From Gordonia sp. PDNC005 (GTDB taxonomy: Bacteria > Actinomycetota > Actinomycetes > Mycobacteriales > Mycobacteriaceae): a stretch of 64,000 nt of DNA. The notes under the pieces are model-generated. The model was not told the DNA's origin. It saw only the letters and a program-made list of their open reading frames with translations, and searched no databases. The DNA is taken from NCBI RefSeq assembly GCF_016919385.1, contig NZ_CP070351.1, forward strand, positions 3,906,001 to 3,970,000, in the 5' to 3' direction. A program made the translations under genes and the position numbers. Shown piece by piece: positions 28,686 through 37,700 of this stretch (position 1 is the stretch's first letter; each line of letters starts with the position of its first letter).

Positions 28686-29731
28686 GGGACCTCGCCGCCG
28701 TCGACGAACGACTGTCCGCGTTGGGGCTCGGCGCCTTCGACGGTGCCGTCGAGACCAGCCTCGGGCGCAACAAGAACTTCCACGGACTCGCCACCACCGG
28801 GCAGCGACTGTTCGTGAAGTGGTTTCAACGTGACCCCGGCGGTGAACGATTCGATCGAAACCATGCGTTCGAGGCGACCGGGAGTGCAGTGCCGCGACGC
28901 CCGAACCTGATCCTCGACGACGCCGAACTCGGGATCGCGGTGTACGAGTACATCGAGGGCGTGGAGACGGCCACCCTGGCGGCGCGTGAGGATCGACTCG
29001 GGCCTCACCATGCGGCGGCGATGGGCGCACTGGTGGCGCAACTGCACGCCGTCGAACCTGTCGGCATCCGCCGCCACCGCTATGCGATGCCGCCGGACCT
29101 GCTCTTCGACGCGATGCCGCTGGAGATGTTCCTCGGTGCGACCGGGGCCGAACTCGAGATGTGGCGACTGATGCAAGGCGATCCGGAGATCGTCGAGGCG
29201 ATCGCGACTCTGCGTCGCGTCGAGCACCGGGAGGACTACCGCACCGTCGTCGTGCACGGCGACCTGCGCCTCGATCAGTTCCTGGTCAAAGGCGACGATG
29301 TGCTGCTCACCGACTTCGAGGACGTCCGCATCGGCGATCCCGCCCGTGACCTCGGTGCGGTTGTCGGTGAACTGCTGTACACGGCGGTGATCGGGATTCC
29401 GGGCCGCCTCGCGGAACATCTGCCGTACGGGGCAGTGGTCGGACACGCCGACATCCTCGCCGAGGGGTCGTCGGCGGTGGAGGAGCGACGGCCGCTGATC
29501 GCGGCATTCATGGCGGCGTACCGAGAGCACGGCGGCGAGGTCGACGCGCGGACCGGTGAACGGATCATGCGGTTCGCAGGCTGGCACATGCTCGACCGGA
29601 TGCTGGTGATGTCCGAGCGTGCCAACCTGATCGATGCGGTGACCCGTGGCGCCGCAGGCATCGGCCGCACGATCCTCGTCCAACCGTCGGGGTTCCTCGA
29701 CCTGCTGTCGGAGTCGGCGCATGCACATTGA
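28682..29731 (+). CDS. APH-like kinase, class V lanthionine synthetase (LxmK-type)
   Basis: 349 residues from ATG 28682, overlapping the upstream stop as ATGA. It has a glycine-rich loop (SLGRNKNFHG), ATP Lys46 (FVKWF), catalytic HGD at 192-194 (VVVHGDLRLDQFLVKGDDV) and DFED at 211-214 (LLTDFEDVRIGDPARDLG), all intact. In class V systems an aminoglycoside-phosphotransferase-like kinase phosphorylates Ser/Thr of the precursor, and a HopA1-type lyase then eliminates phosphate. Here the HopA1-type gene is next, overlapping by 11 bp. It was easily missed because a longer shadow frame covers its start. Confidence 0.85.
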   Translation: MRDLAAVDERLSALGLGAFDGAVETSLGRNKNFHGLATTGQRLFVKWFQRDPGGERFDRNHAFEATGSAVPRRPNLILDDAELGIAVYEYIEGVETATLAAREDRLGPHHAAAMGALVAQLHAVEPVGIRRHRYAMPPDLLFDAMPLEMFLGATGAELEMWRLMQGDPEIVEAIATLRRVEHREDYRTVVVHGDLRLDQFLVKGDDVLLTDFEDVRIGDPARDLGAVVGELLYTAVIGIPGRLAEHLPYGAVVGHADILAEGSSAVEERRPLIAAFMAAYREHGGEVDARTGERIMRFAGWHMLDRMLVMSERANLIDAVTRGAAGIGRTILVQPSGFLDLLSESAHAH

Positions 29732-30683
29732 TCCCGGATGCGAAGCAGTGCTCGACGCAGTGACCGTCGACCCGGATGGTCGTCGTGCAGACGTCGGCGG
29801 AACGGTGCTCGAAGCCGCCAGCGCACGCGAGTTGGAGGGACGGATGGCGGGGGCTCTCTACGAACGCTTCCACGCCCGGAAGATCACCGACGACGTGGAC
29901 GACGACTTCTCCCATCTCCGTGACTTCGGCTTCGAGCGGCGTCTCGCCGAACCGGCGGCCGACGTCACGACATGCCATCGTGTCGACGTCGTGGAGCGGA
30001 CGGACACCGGGGGAGTCGCCCTTATCGCGGGCGTGCGGGTGGCGCTGACCGTCGATCAACTGGCGTCGGTCGTCACCGACCGCGGTATCCAGACACTGCG
30101 GACCCCCGCGTCTCGACCCGCCTTGTCCCCGGGATTCTTCCTGGTCAGAGCGGCACCGGGGGAACGCCCGCTGTCCGGCCCGTTGCTCCGGCTGTACATC
30201 GGGCTGGCCGATGAGGAGGCGGGAGTCCGCGCGTGGTCACTGCTGCTCGATCACCTCGGTCCGGCGTCGTACGGCTGGCAGGCGAAGGTGCTGTCGAACC
30301 CGGCGCACTACCCGCGCACCGACGGACTCGTCGTGTACCTGGACTCCACCGGGTGGGGCGGCCTTCCACGCTTGATCCGCGAGCTCGACGCATCGGGTGT
30401 GGCGTCCGGCGAGACGTCGCACTACGTGCATCGACCGGCGTCGGGGATCGGCGTGGCGTTCGAGCCGCGGGACCCGAGGCCAGACCACGCCGGACTCAGT
30501 TTCGGGCAGCATCGGAGCCGAGTGATCGGCCACGCGCTCGTGGCAGCGGCCCTCGCGGGTGACTCTCGCGACGAACGCAGGTCGCGAGTTGTCGGAGAGC
30601 TGCTCGGCGCCAACATCGACCCGTCGTCCCTGGCGCGGAATCTCGGTTCACCCGCTGTTGCAGGCGTTGGGATACCGGTGTGA
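29721..30683 (+). CDS. HopA1-like phospho-Ser/Thr lyase (LxmY-type)
   Basis: 320 residues from ATG 29721. It matches the HopA1 effector-family pattern: an N-terminal helical part with ALYERFHARKI, a central beta region (PGFFLVRAAPGERPLSGPLL, then RLYIG), AWSLLLDHLGPASYGWQAKV, then PRTDGLVVYLD and a terminal FGQHRSRVIGHALVAAAL. HopA1-domain proteins (LxmY and relatives) act as the lyase of class V lanthipeptide synthetases, turning phospho-Ser/Thr into Dha/Dhb. The fit with the adjacent kinase is the strongest evidence for the cluster type. Confidence 0.8.
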   Translation: MHIDPGCEAVLDAVTVDPDGRRADVGGTVLEAASARELEGRMAGALYERFHARKITDDVDDDFSHLRDFGFERRLAEPAADVTTCHRVDVVERTDTGGVALIAGVRVALTVDQLASVVTDRGIQTLRTPASRPALSPGFFLVRAAPGERPLSGPLLRLYIGLADEEAGVRAWSLLLDHLGPASYGWQAKVLSNPAHYPRTDGLVVYLDSTGWGGLPRLIRELDASGVASGETSHYVHRPASGIGVAFEPRDPRPDHAGLSFGQHRSRVIGHALVAAALAGDSRDERRSRVVGELLGANIDPSSLARNLGSPAVAGVGIPV

Positions 30684-31834
30684 CGGGCGATCGAGTGGTC
30701 CGATCGGGGCACGGTGGACTGCGGGTGGTCGCCGAGTCGAGGAACGTCGGCACCGTCGCGATCTCGGTGTGTGTCGGGGTCGGGTACCGATCCGATCCGG
30801 TCGGAGCGGACGGGCTCGCACATCTGACCGAGCACACGATGTATCACGGCGGACGGGGAAAGACGGAGCACGCACGGGCACTCGCCGCGGTCGGCGGGGT
30901 GTACGGCGCCAACACGCTGCCCGACACCACTGAGTTCTTCTGTGCCGCACCCGCGTCGTCGGTCGACGACGTGCTGCGGTTGGAAGCCGAGCGGATGCTC
31001 AACCCGCTGTTCGACGACGGGAGGATCGACCGTGAACGGGACATCGTCCTTCATGAAGTCGCCACTGTCGCCGCAGGTCACAGTTCTCCAGACCCGGCGT
31101 GGACCGATCAACTGCGGGCCCACGGACTGCCTCCAGAACTCACTCGCGACGGATTCGGCAGCGGCGACGGGTTCGGCGCCCTGGATGCGGCGTCCGTCGG
31201 TGCGTTTCATGCGCGGAACTACGGCTCGGATGGCACCGTGATCGGCGTGGTGGGCCCGGAGGACGCCCACATCCTCGCCGATCGTGTGCTCACGGCGTTC
31301 GCCGAACTCCCCATCGGGGGAGCGGCCCGGCCGACGGTGGCCGAAGCCCCGCGACCAGCGGCGCTGACCTCGCGCACGATCGCCGACGGTGAGGTCGTGG
31401 CCGCATCTGTCCTGGCACCGGGAGGTGCGGTGGAGACCGCGGCGCACATGATTCTTGGACTCATGCTCGCCGAGCATCGGCTGGCGGCGACGGTCGGTCG
31501 GCACGGTCCGTTCACCGCGGACGCCCCCGACATCGTCGCCGTCCGTGCTGCTTCGGCCGACCGCACCGGGGCGCTCGAGCGGTTGGTCTCCGCGTTGACT
31601 GCCGTCGTGGACAGGGTCGGCGGGCCGTCGCCACTCGACCGGGCGCGTACGCGCGCGCGACTCCTGCACGGCGGAGCACACCAGGTACCTGTTGCGCGGG
31701 CCCGTTCGTCTGCCCGAGGTCTGCTTCTGACCGGCCGGCCGGATCTGGAGGACCGCCTGTCGAGCGCGCTGGCTCGCGTGGACGAGAACAACGTCGCCGC
31801 AGCGGCGAACGACCTGCTCGGGGCGCTCCGATGA
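30680..31834 (+). CDS. M16 zinc metallopeptidase, catalytic subunit
   Basis: 384 residues from GTG 30680 (GTGA overlap). The inverted zinc motif is intact: HLTEH at 48-52 (GLAHLTEHTMYHGG), with the distal ligand Glu126 in RDIVLHEVAT, the normal 74-75-residue spacing. Bacterial M16 peptidases often work as an active/inactive heterodimer, as in PqqF/G-like and AlbE/F-like RiPP proteases. The partner is the next gene. The likely task is removing the leader from the modified precursors. Confidence 0.88.
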   Translation: MTGDRVVRSGHGGLRVVAESRNVGTVAISVCVGVGYRSDPVGADGLAHLTEHTMYHGGRGKTEHARALAAVGGVYGANTLPDTTEFFCAAPASSVDDVLRLEAERMLNPLFDDGRIDRERDIVLHEVATVAAGHSSPDPAWTDQLRAHGLPPELTRDGFGSGDGFGALDAASVGAFHARNYGSDGTVIGVVGPEDAHILADRVLTAFAELPIGGAARPTVAEAPRPAALTSRTIADGEVVAASVLAPGGAVETAAHMILGLMLAEHRLAATVGRHGPFTADAPDIVAVRAASADRTGALERLVSALTAVVDRVGGPSPLDRARTRARLLHGGAHQVPVARARSSARGLLLTGRPDLEDRLSSALARVDENNVAAAANDLLGALR

Positions 31835-32949
31835 CCCCACACGTCGACGTCGACCGACATGTCGTCGTCGCAATCGGGCCGGGCGACGACCTCGGTGTGG
31901 TGCACATCGTGGTCCATCTCCCGGAGGACGTGGACGTCGACGCGGCGCTGACCGCCGTCGCGTCCGGCTCCCGCTTCGCGGCGCTGTCGATGCGCGGGTT
32001 CCTGGTCGGTCTCGCTCGGCGCGATGGAACGGTCATCGCGACCTGCACCGCCCCCGCCGCCGACATCGTGTGGGCGGCCGAACAGCTCGACGCCGCTGTC
32101 GACGACCTCCCGACGATGAACGTTCCGGACACGACTGGCCCGGCTTCCGCGAACGAGTCCGTCGCGGATCTGATCCGGCGTCGGTTCGTTCACGACACGG
32201 CGCTGACAGGGGACGACCGCCCCGCATGGCGTGTCGTCGTGGAATCGCGACGCGAGGTGATCGTGGTCGCACCGCGGTTGACCTACTCGGGCCGGGCCCG
32301 GATCGCAGCTCTGGGGCGGGACGTCCCCGCCCCTGCGCGCCGGCTCGTCGTCGGTCTGACGCCGACACCGACACCGCTGACGTGTGCCGCCGAGAACGTG
32401 CCGTCACTCACCGTCACACACCTGCTGCCGACAGCGCCGACCACGTCGATGACGAATTCGGTGCTGGTCGCGGCGGTAGCCGGGTTCGCCGGCGCCGCGC
32501 TCGCAGACCGGCTCGGACGTCAACTCGGCGCCAGCTACAGCGTCGACGCCGCGCTGCGCTTCCACGGCGGCCGTCAACTCATCCAAGTCAGCGTCGGGAT
32601 GCGCGAGGGAGAGGTTGATCTGATCCTCGACGAGGTCGCATCCTTCTTCGACGACGCACCGCGCCGTCTCCACGTGCCGGGACTTCTGGAGGCCGCCCGC
32701 GGGCATGTCGCCGGGGCGTTCGCGGTCGCGGCGTCGACAACCCCCGGCCTGGCGGACGCGCTGCTGTCGTTTGTCGTGAACGGGCTGCCCGCAGATCTGG
32801 TTGTCAGTGCACCGGCCGCGGCGGCGCGGGTGCATGTCGACGACGTCTGCCGACATTCGCGTTCGCTCTCGTCACGCACCTGGGCAGCCGTGCTGTCCGG
32901 ACGAGGCGTCGCCTCCCCTTCCACGTTCGACGATTCGAGGACTCGATGA
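31831..32949 (+). CDS. M16-like peptidase partner, inactive
   Basis: 372 residues, overlapping the catalytic subunit by 4 bp. It has no HxxEH. The C-terminal half shows the M16 fold signature (LADRLGRQLGASYSVDAALR, then QVSVGMREGEVDLILDEV), which corresponds to the R/Y substrate-tail region of non-catalytic M16 subunits. It should form the second half of the clam-shell protease with the upstream protein. Overlaps on both sides indicate one operon. Confidence 0.78.
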   Translation: MTPHVDVDRHVVVAIGPGDDLGVVHIVVHLPEDVDVDAALTAVASGSRFAALSMRGFLVGLARRDGTVIATCTAPAADIVWAAEQLDAAVDDLPTMNVPDTTGPASANESVADLIRRRFVHDTALTGDDRPAWRVVVESRREVIVVAPRLTYSGRARIAALGRDVPAPARRLVVGLTPTPTPLTCAAENVPSLTVTHLLPTAPTTSMTNSVLVAAVAGFAGAALADRLGRQLGASYSVDAALRFHGGRQLIQVSVGMREGEVDLILDEVASFFDDAPRRLHVPGLLEAARGHVAGAFAVAASTTPGLADALLSFVVNGLPADLVVSAPAAAARVHVDDVCRHSRSLSSRTWAAVLSGRGVASPSTFDDSRTR

Positions 32950-33887
32950 CCGCACACTCCGTGTTCCTGCCGCTCCAGCCCGCCGACACCGGGGCCGCGA
33001 TCCTGTTTGCGCGAGTGGCGCGTGACCACTCCGCCGCACGACTTTGGTGCGGTCAATCGCTCGCGATCGAGACCCAGGACATCTTCGCGTACCTGTCGGG
33101 CCTCGGCTACGGGTTGCCGTTCGGATCGGGCGTCGAGTTGATGCCGCTGCGCCATCCGTATCTGGCGGCCGCCGCCGCGCGATCGACGGCGCTCCTCTCA
33201 GGGCACGACTTCATCGCAGGGGTTGGCCCCGCGGCGACAGTGTTTCGCGACAGCATCGGTGTGGACTACCGATCACCGCTGCGAGCCACTCGTGAGTACC
33301 TCGCTGCGATGCGGGGACTGCTGGACGGCCACGGTTACGACTTCGGCGGACCCGGTGGGCCCGCAGTGCTCGCGCCGGTGGATGCACCGCCGGTGCGCAT
33401 CGGGGTCGGGGTTCTGGGGAGCCGAATGGCGGCAGTCGCTGGAGAGTTCGCGGACGTCGCGGTCACGTGGCTCACGCCGCTGGAGTACTTGAAGGGCACG
33501 ATCATGCCGATCATGGCGGACACCGCGCCGGCTGACCGCACGCCGTCTGTCTCGGCGGTTGTTCACTGCGCGGTGGCGCGTCCGGGACGAGACCTGGCGA
33601 AGACCGTTCAAGCGGTGGTGGGGGCGCACCTGTCGCTTCCGCATTATGTCGGGATGCTCAACGCCGCGGGTGTTCCCGTCGACGCTGCAGATCCGGCGCG
33701 TGGCTCGCAGGAACTGCTCGACCACGATGTGGTGCTCACCGGGACCGCGTCAGAGATCGCCGCCGGCCTTCAGGCGTATCGCGACGCCGGGGTCGACGAA
33801 GTCGCGGTGAATGTCGGCGGCGTCTACCTGACCGAGGGACCTGCCGCCGCCCTCGCCGACCTTGAAGCGATTCTCGACGAGGGCTAG
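32946..33887 (+). CDS. LLM class F420-dependent oxidoreductase (LxmJ/LanJC-like)
   Basis: 313 residues from ATG 32946 (ATGA overlap). It has a luciferase-like TIM barrel: LARSWCGQ-type segment RLWCGQSLAIETQDIFAYLS, LAAAAARSTALLSGHDFIAG, YRSPLRATREYLAAMRGLL and GVGVLGSRMAAVAGEFADVAV. In lexapeptide biosynthesis an F420H2-dependent reductase (LxmJ) reduces dehydroalanine to D-alanine. The same reaction on Dha/Dhb is the natural proposal here. It is the last gene of the cluster. Confidence 0.85.
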   Translation: MTAHSVFLPLQPADTGAAILFARVARDHSAARLWCGQSLAIETQDIFAYLSGLGYGLPFGSGVELMPLRHPYLAAAAARSTALLSGHDFIAGVGPAATVFRDSIGVDYRSPLRATREYLAAMRGLLDGHGYDFGGPGGPAVLAPVDAPPVRIGVGVLGSRMAAVAGEFADVAVTWLTPLEYLKGTIMPIMADTAPADRTPSVSAVVHCAVARPGRDLAKTVQAVVGAHLSLPHYVGMLNAAGVPVDAADPARGSQELLDHDVVLTGTASEIAAGLQAYRDAGVDEVAVNVGGVYLTEGPAAALADLEAILDEG

Positions 33888-33894
33888 GCGGAGG

Positions 33895-34059
33895 CTACTT
33901 CTGCTCGGAGCGGGTGGCGACGGGGATTGTGCCGAGTGCGGCGAGCACGAGGACGCCGAACACCGCGGCAAGAGCGAGCTGTGACTGCACGGCCAGGATG
34001 ACCGCGACGATCGCGAAGATGACGGCCGCGAGCAGTCCTGCGACGACGGGAACCTTCAT
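33895..34059 (-). CDS. Small two-helix membrane protein
   Basis: 54 residues (MKVPVVAGLLAAVIFAIVAV...), missed by a 60-residue cutoff. Two hydrophobic helices are separated by a short QSQLA turn, with a polar end TRSEQK. The ATG at 34059 has a strong GGAGG 6 nt upstream, which supports a real gene. It converges on the reductase gene with a 7-bp gap. Whether it belongs to the cluster (for example as immunity) is unknown. Confidence 0.65.
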   Translation of the reverse strand: MKVPVVAGLLAAVIFAIVAVILAVQSQLALAAVFGVLVLAALGTIPVATRSEQK

Positions 34060-34304
34060 GGGGTGCCTCCAGAGAATCGATCGGTCATTACCTACTCAAT
34101 TGTTGTGTTTTCCCAACATCGAACGCAACCGCAGAATCAGGTTCAGTCGGTGAACTTTCGGTGACTAGCGGACGGCGATCACGCTCATGCTCCGCCGGAA
34201 ACTGTGAATTCGACCTCTTTCAGGGACCGCTCGCTAACACAAACGTGGCTCCGCGACGATGATCGAGATGTAGGTAAGTTCCATGTCTCGGGGAGGAGAC
34301 ACAC
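34060..34304. other. Intergenic region, no assigned element
   Basis: 245 bp between the divergent small membrane gene and the 49-residue ORF. It is more AT-rich than the surroundings (CTCAATTGTTGTGTTTTCCC near 34094) and must hold both promoters, but I could not fix them. Confidence 0.4.
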
Positions 34305-34454
34305 ATGCAGTCGAGCCGTCAGCGGCGTCGCCCGTCCTTCATCGACTTCGTTCGCAACCTGTCCGGACGTCGACGCGCCGCCAGTGCGCTCACCGAAGGC
34401 AGCGAACGTCTCGCTACCACCGCCGAGCTCATGGTGTTGCGAGTCGGACGCTGA
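34305..34454 (+). CDS. Small basic protein, 49 residues, hypothetical
   Basis: ATG 34305 has GGGGAGGAG 6-7 nt upstream. The product begins MQSSRQRRRPSFIDFVRNLS, is Arg-rich and predicted helical, with no cysteine. Its last 26 bp overlap the 3' end of the convergent S4-domain gene. The strong ribosome-binding site is the main support. The family is unknown. Confidence 0.45.
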   Translation: MQSSRQRRRPSFIDFVRNLSGRRRAASALTEGSERLATTAELMVLRVGR

Positions 34455-34641
34455 TCCCGCCGATCTCCACGACGTCGCCCGCCGTCAACTGACGGCCGCG
34501 GCGCGTCTCCACCTCGCCGTTCACCGACACGAGTCCGTCGCCGATCACGATCTTCGCGTCGGCGCCCGTCTCGATAAGGCTGGCAAGTTTGAGGAACTGA
34601 CCCAATCGGATCGAGTCGTCCCGGATCTCGATTTCATCCAC
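34429..34641 (-). CDS. S4-domain RNA-binding protein, YbcJ-like
   Basis: 70 residues forming one S4 fold: IRLGQFLKLASLIETGADAK, VIGDGLVSVNGEVETRRGRQ and LTAGDVVEIGG. It resembles YbcJ and the small S4 proteins linked to ribosome-associated quality control. It is divergent from lysX with a 59-bp gap. Confidence 0.85.
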   Translation of the reverse strand: MDEIEIRDDSIRLGQFLKLASLIETGADAKIVIGDGLVSVNGEVETRRGRQLTAGDVVEIGGISVRLATP

Positions 34642-34700
34642 GTGACCATTCTGCCCCGTGGCGTGAGCAGTGGCCCGTCGGCACGACTACCGTCAGCGCT

Positions 34701-37700
34701 ATGACCGACAGCCGCACCGTCAGAAACCCGGCCGACCTGTCTTCTCGTGAGGCCGCACGGCAGGCGTCTGCGGCACGGCGGGCGGTCGCCTCCGTCGGCC
34801 GCATCTCGCATCCCAGCGGTTTTGGACACACAGTTCCGCAGCGTGCAGGCGCGATCCTCGGTTTCTTCGCGATCGTGTCGCTGCTGTCGGCGATCATTCC
34901 GCCTCTCCACCGCTTGCTCCAGGTTCCGCGAACGTATCTCGACGGATACGTCTTTCCAATGCCGGGCGCAAGCCTGGCCTGGATCGTCGCGCTCGGTCTG
35001 ATGGCGGTGTCTCTCGGACAGCGCAAGCGGATCGCCTGGTGGATCACCGTCGCGTTCCTGACGCTGTACGCGACGGCGAACTTCCTGGTGGTGCTGATCG
35101 GCCGCTCGGACCGTCGCTGGCACGACGAATGGGTGCCGTCCCTGATCGGGCTCTGCATCGATCTGCTGGCGCTCGGGGTCTTGATCGCGTCGTACCGCCA
35201 GTTCACGACACGTGTGCGACGAGGCGCGATCATGGCCTCGCTGGGTGTGCTCGTGACGGGATTCGCACTGGGGACGGTCGCGGGCTGGGGACTGGTGACG
35301 ATCGCACCCGGAACCCTGCAGAGCCATGAGCGACTGCCCTACGTGTTCAATCATGTCGTCGCGTTCTCGACGCTTGAGATGCGCCGCCTCGGAGATCACC
35401 ACAGCAACTGGACAGTCAACTGGTTGCTCGGTCTGTTCGGAGCGCTCGCCTTGATCGCCGCCGCGGTTGTGCTGTTCCGCTCGCAACGCTTGGCCTCACT
35501 GATGACGGCCACCGATGAACGCCTCATCCGGACCCTGCTCGAAACGTACGGCGAAGACGACTCGCTCGGTTACTTCTCCACGCGCCGCGACAAGGCCGTC
35601 GTCTTCTCGCCGGACGGTCGAGCCGCCATCACCTACCGCGTGGAACTGTCGACCGCGGTTGCAGGCGGCGATCCCATAGGCGATCCCGCCTCGTGGCCGG
35701 AAGCGATCGCCGAGTACATGGCTCTCGCCGAGAAGTACGGTTGGCATCCCGCCGTTCTCGGCGCGAGCACCGTCGGAGCCAGAGCGTACGAAGAAGCCGG
35801 CTTGACCGCCCTCAACATCGGCGACGAGGCGATCCTGTACGTCGCCGACTACTCACTGTCCGGCCCCGAGATGAAGAACGTCCGGAACTCGGTGTCGCGT
35901 GCCAAGCGTGCCGGTGTGACCGTCCGCATGCGTCGCATGAAAGACGTCGCCTGGCCGGAGGTCGGGGACGTAGTGCGGCGCGCCGACGAGTGGCGCGACA
36001 CAGATGAGGAACGCGGCTTCGCGATGGCGTTGAGTCGCATGGGCGACCCCGACGACGGGGAGTGCCTGCTCGTGGAGGCCGTCGAGAAGGAGGGGACGCC
36101 GGAGGAGCGGGTGATCGGCATGCTGTCGTTCGTCCCGTGGGGCCGCACCGGTGTGTCCCTTGACCTGATGCGCCGCGACCGGAACGGCCCGAACGGTGTC
36201 GTCGAGACGATGGTGTCGGAGTTGGCGCGCAACGCCGAGAGCGTCGGCGTCACGCGGATCTCGTTGAACTTCGCGGCGTTCCGCGACTTCTTCGAGAAGG
36301 GCGACGAGATCGGCGCAGGGCCGGTGATGAAGGCGTCGCACGGTGTTCTCACGTTCTTCTCGCGGTTCTTCCAGATGGAGTCTCTGTACAAGTCGAATGC
36401 GAAGTACCGCCCCGCATGGGTGCCGCGGTACCTCTGCTACGAGGACGGTCTGTCGATTCCGCGGGCCGGGCTCGCCTCCGTGACGGCCGAGGGTTTCGTC
36501 CAACTGCCCGGCCGAAAATGGCGAGACCTTCAGTACACGAAGGGCGAGCCGTCGGTCCCCGCAGGCGTCGATGTGGACGAACTGATCGCGGACCTGCACC
36601 GCTGCGCTGCGGCCGCTGCGACGCCGACGGTCGTGCGACCCGAGCAGGTGCGCGTGCGCCTGGCCAAACTCGATCAACTCGCAGACCAGGGAGTGGACCC
36701 TTATCCGGTGGCGCAGCCGCCGTCGCACCCTGTCGCCGCCGCGGTCGCCGAGCCGATCGGCACCCGCGTCTCGGTCGCGGGACGCCTGACCAGACTGCGC
36801 GACTTCGGCAGCGTCGCATTCGCCCGTGTCCACGACTCGTCGGGGGAGATCCAACTCCTCGTCGAACCATCGAGCGTCGACGGCCCCGACTTCGCGTCGA
36901 CGTTGGACCTCGGGGACCTGATCGGTGCATCAGGAGTGATCGGGACCAGTCGCACAGGCGAACTGTCCTTGATCGTCGACTCGTGGCGACTCAACGGCAA
37001 ATGCCTGCATCCGCTTCCGGACAAGTGGAGCGGTCTGACCGATCCCGAGGCGAAGGTACGGCAGCGTTACCTCGATCTCGCCGTCGACCCGCGGGCCCGC
37101 GGCCTGCTCGTCACCCGTTCGGTGGTGGTGAAGGCTCTGCGCGATCATCTGTCCGACGCAGGGTTCCTCGAAGTGGAGACGCCGATACTCCAGCAGGTGC
37201 ACGGCGGTGCCAACGCCACTCCGTTCCGCACTCACATCAATGCCTACGATCTGGACCTCTACCTGCGGATCGCGCCCGAGCTGTACCTCAAACGGCTGTG
37301 TGTCGGCGGGATCGAGAAAGTCTTCGAGCTGGGACGCAACTTCCGCAACGAGGGCGTCGACTTCTCCCACAACCCGGAGTTCACCAGCCTCGAGGCGTAC
37401 GCCGCGCATCACGACTACCTGTCGATGATGACGTTGACTCGGGACATGATCGTGGCCGCCGCGACAGCCGCGCACGGCAGCCCGGTGATCTACCGGACCG
37501 GCGAGGACGGCGTCGTCGACGCGGTCGACGTCTCGGTGCAGTGGCCGGTCAAGACGGTTCATGGTGCCGTGTCGGAGGCGGTCGGGGTCGAGATCACCGC
37601 GCAGACCAGCGTCGCGGAGCTCACCGACCTGTGCCGCGGTCTCGACATCGCGTTGCGGCCGGACTGGGACGCCGGGCACATCGTCCTGGAGATGTACGAG

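Noticed and set aside
26927..29731. Very long plus-strand frame (934 codons)
   Set aside because: Its first 585 codons are Arg-rich noise opposite two recognisable genes in another frame; only the part from ATG 28682 is a real kinase.
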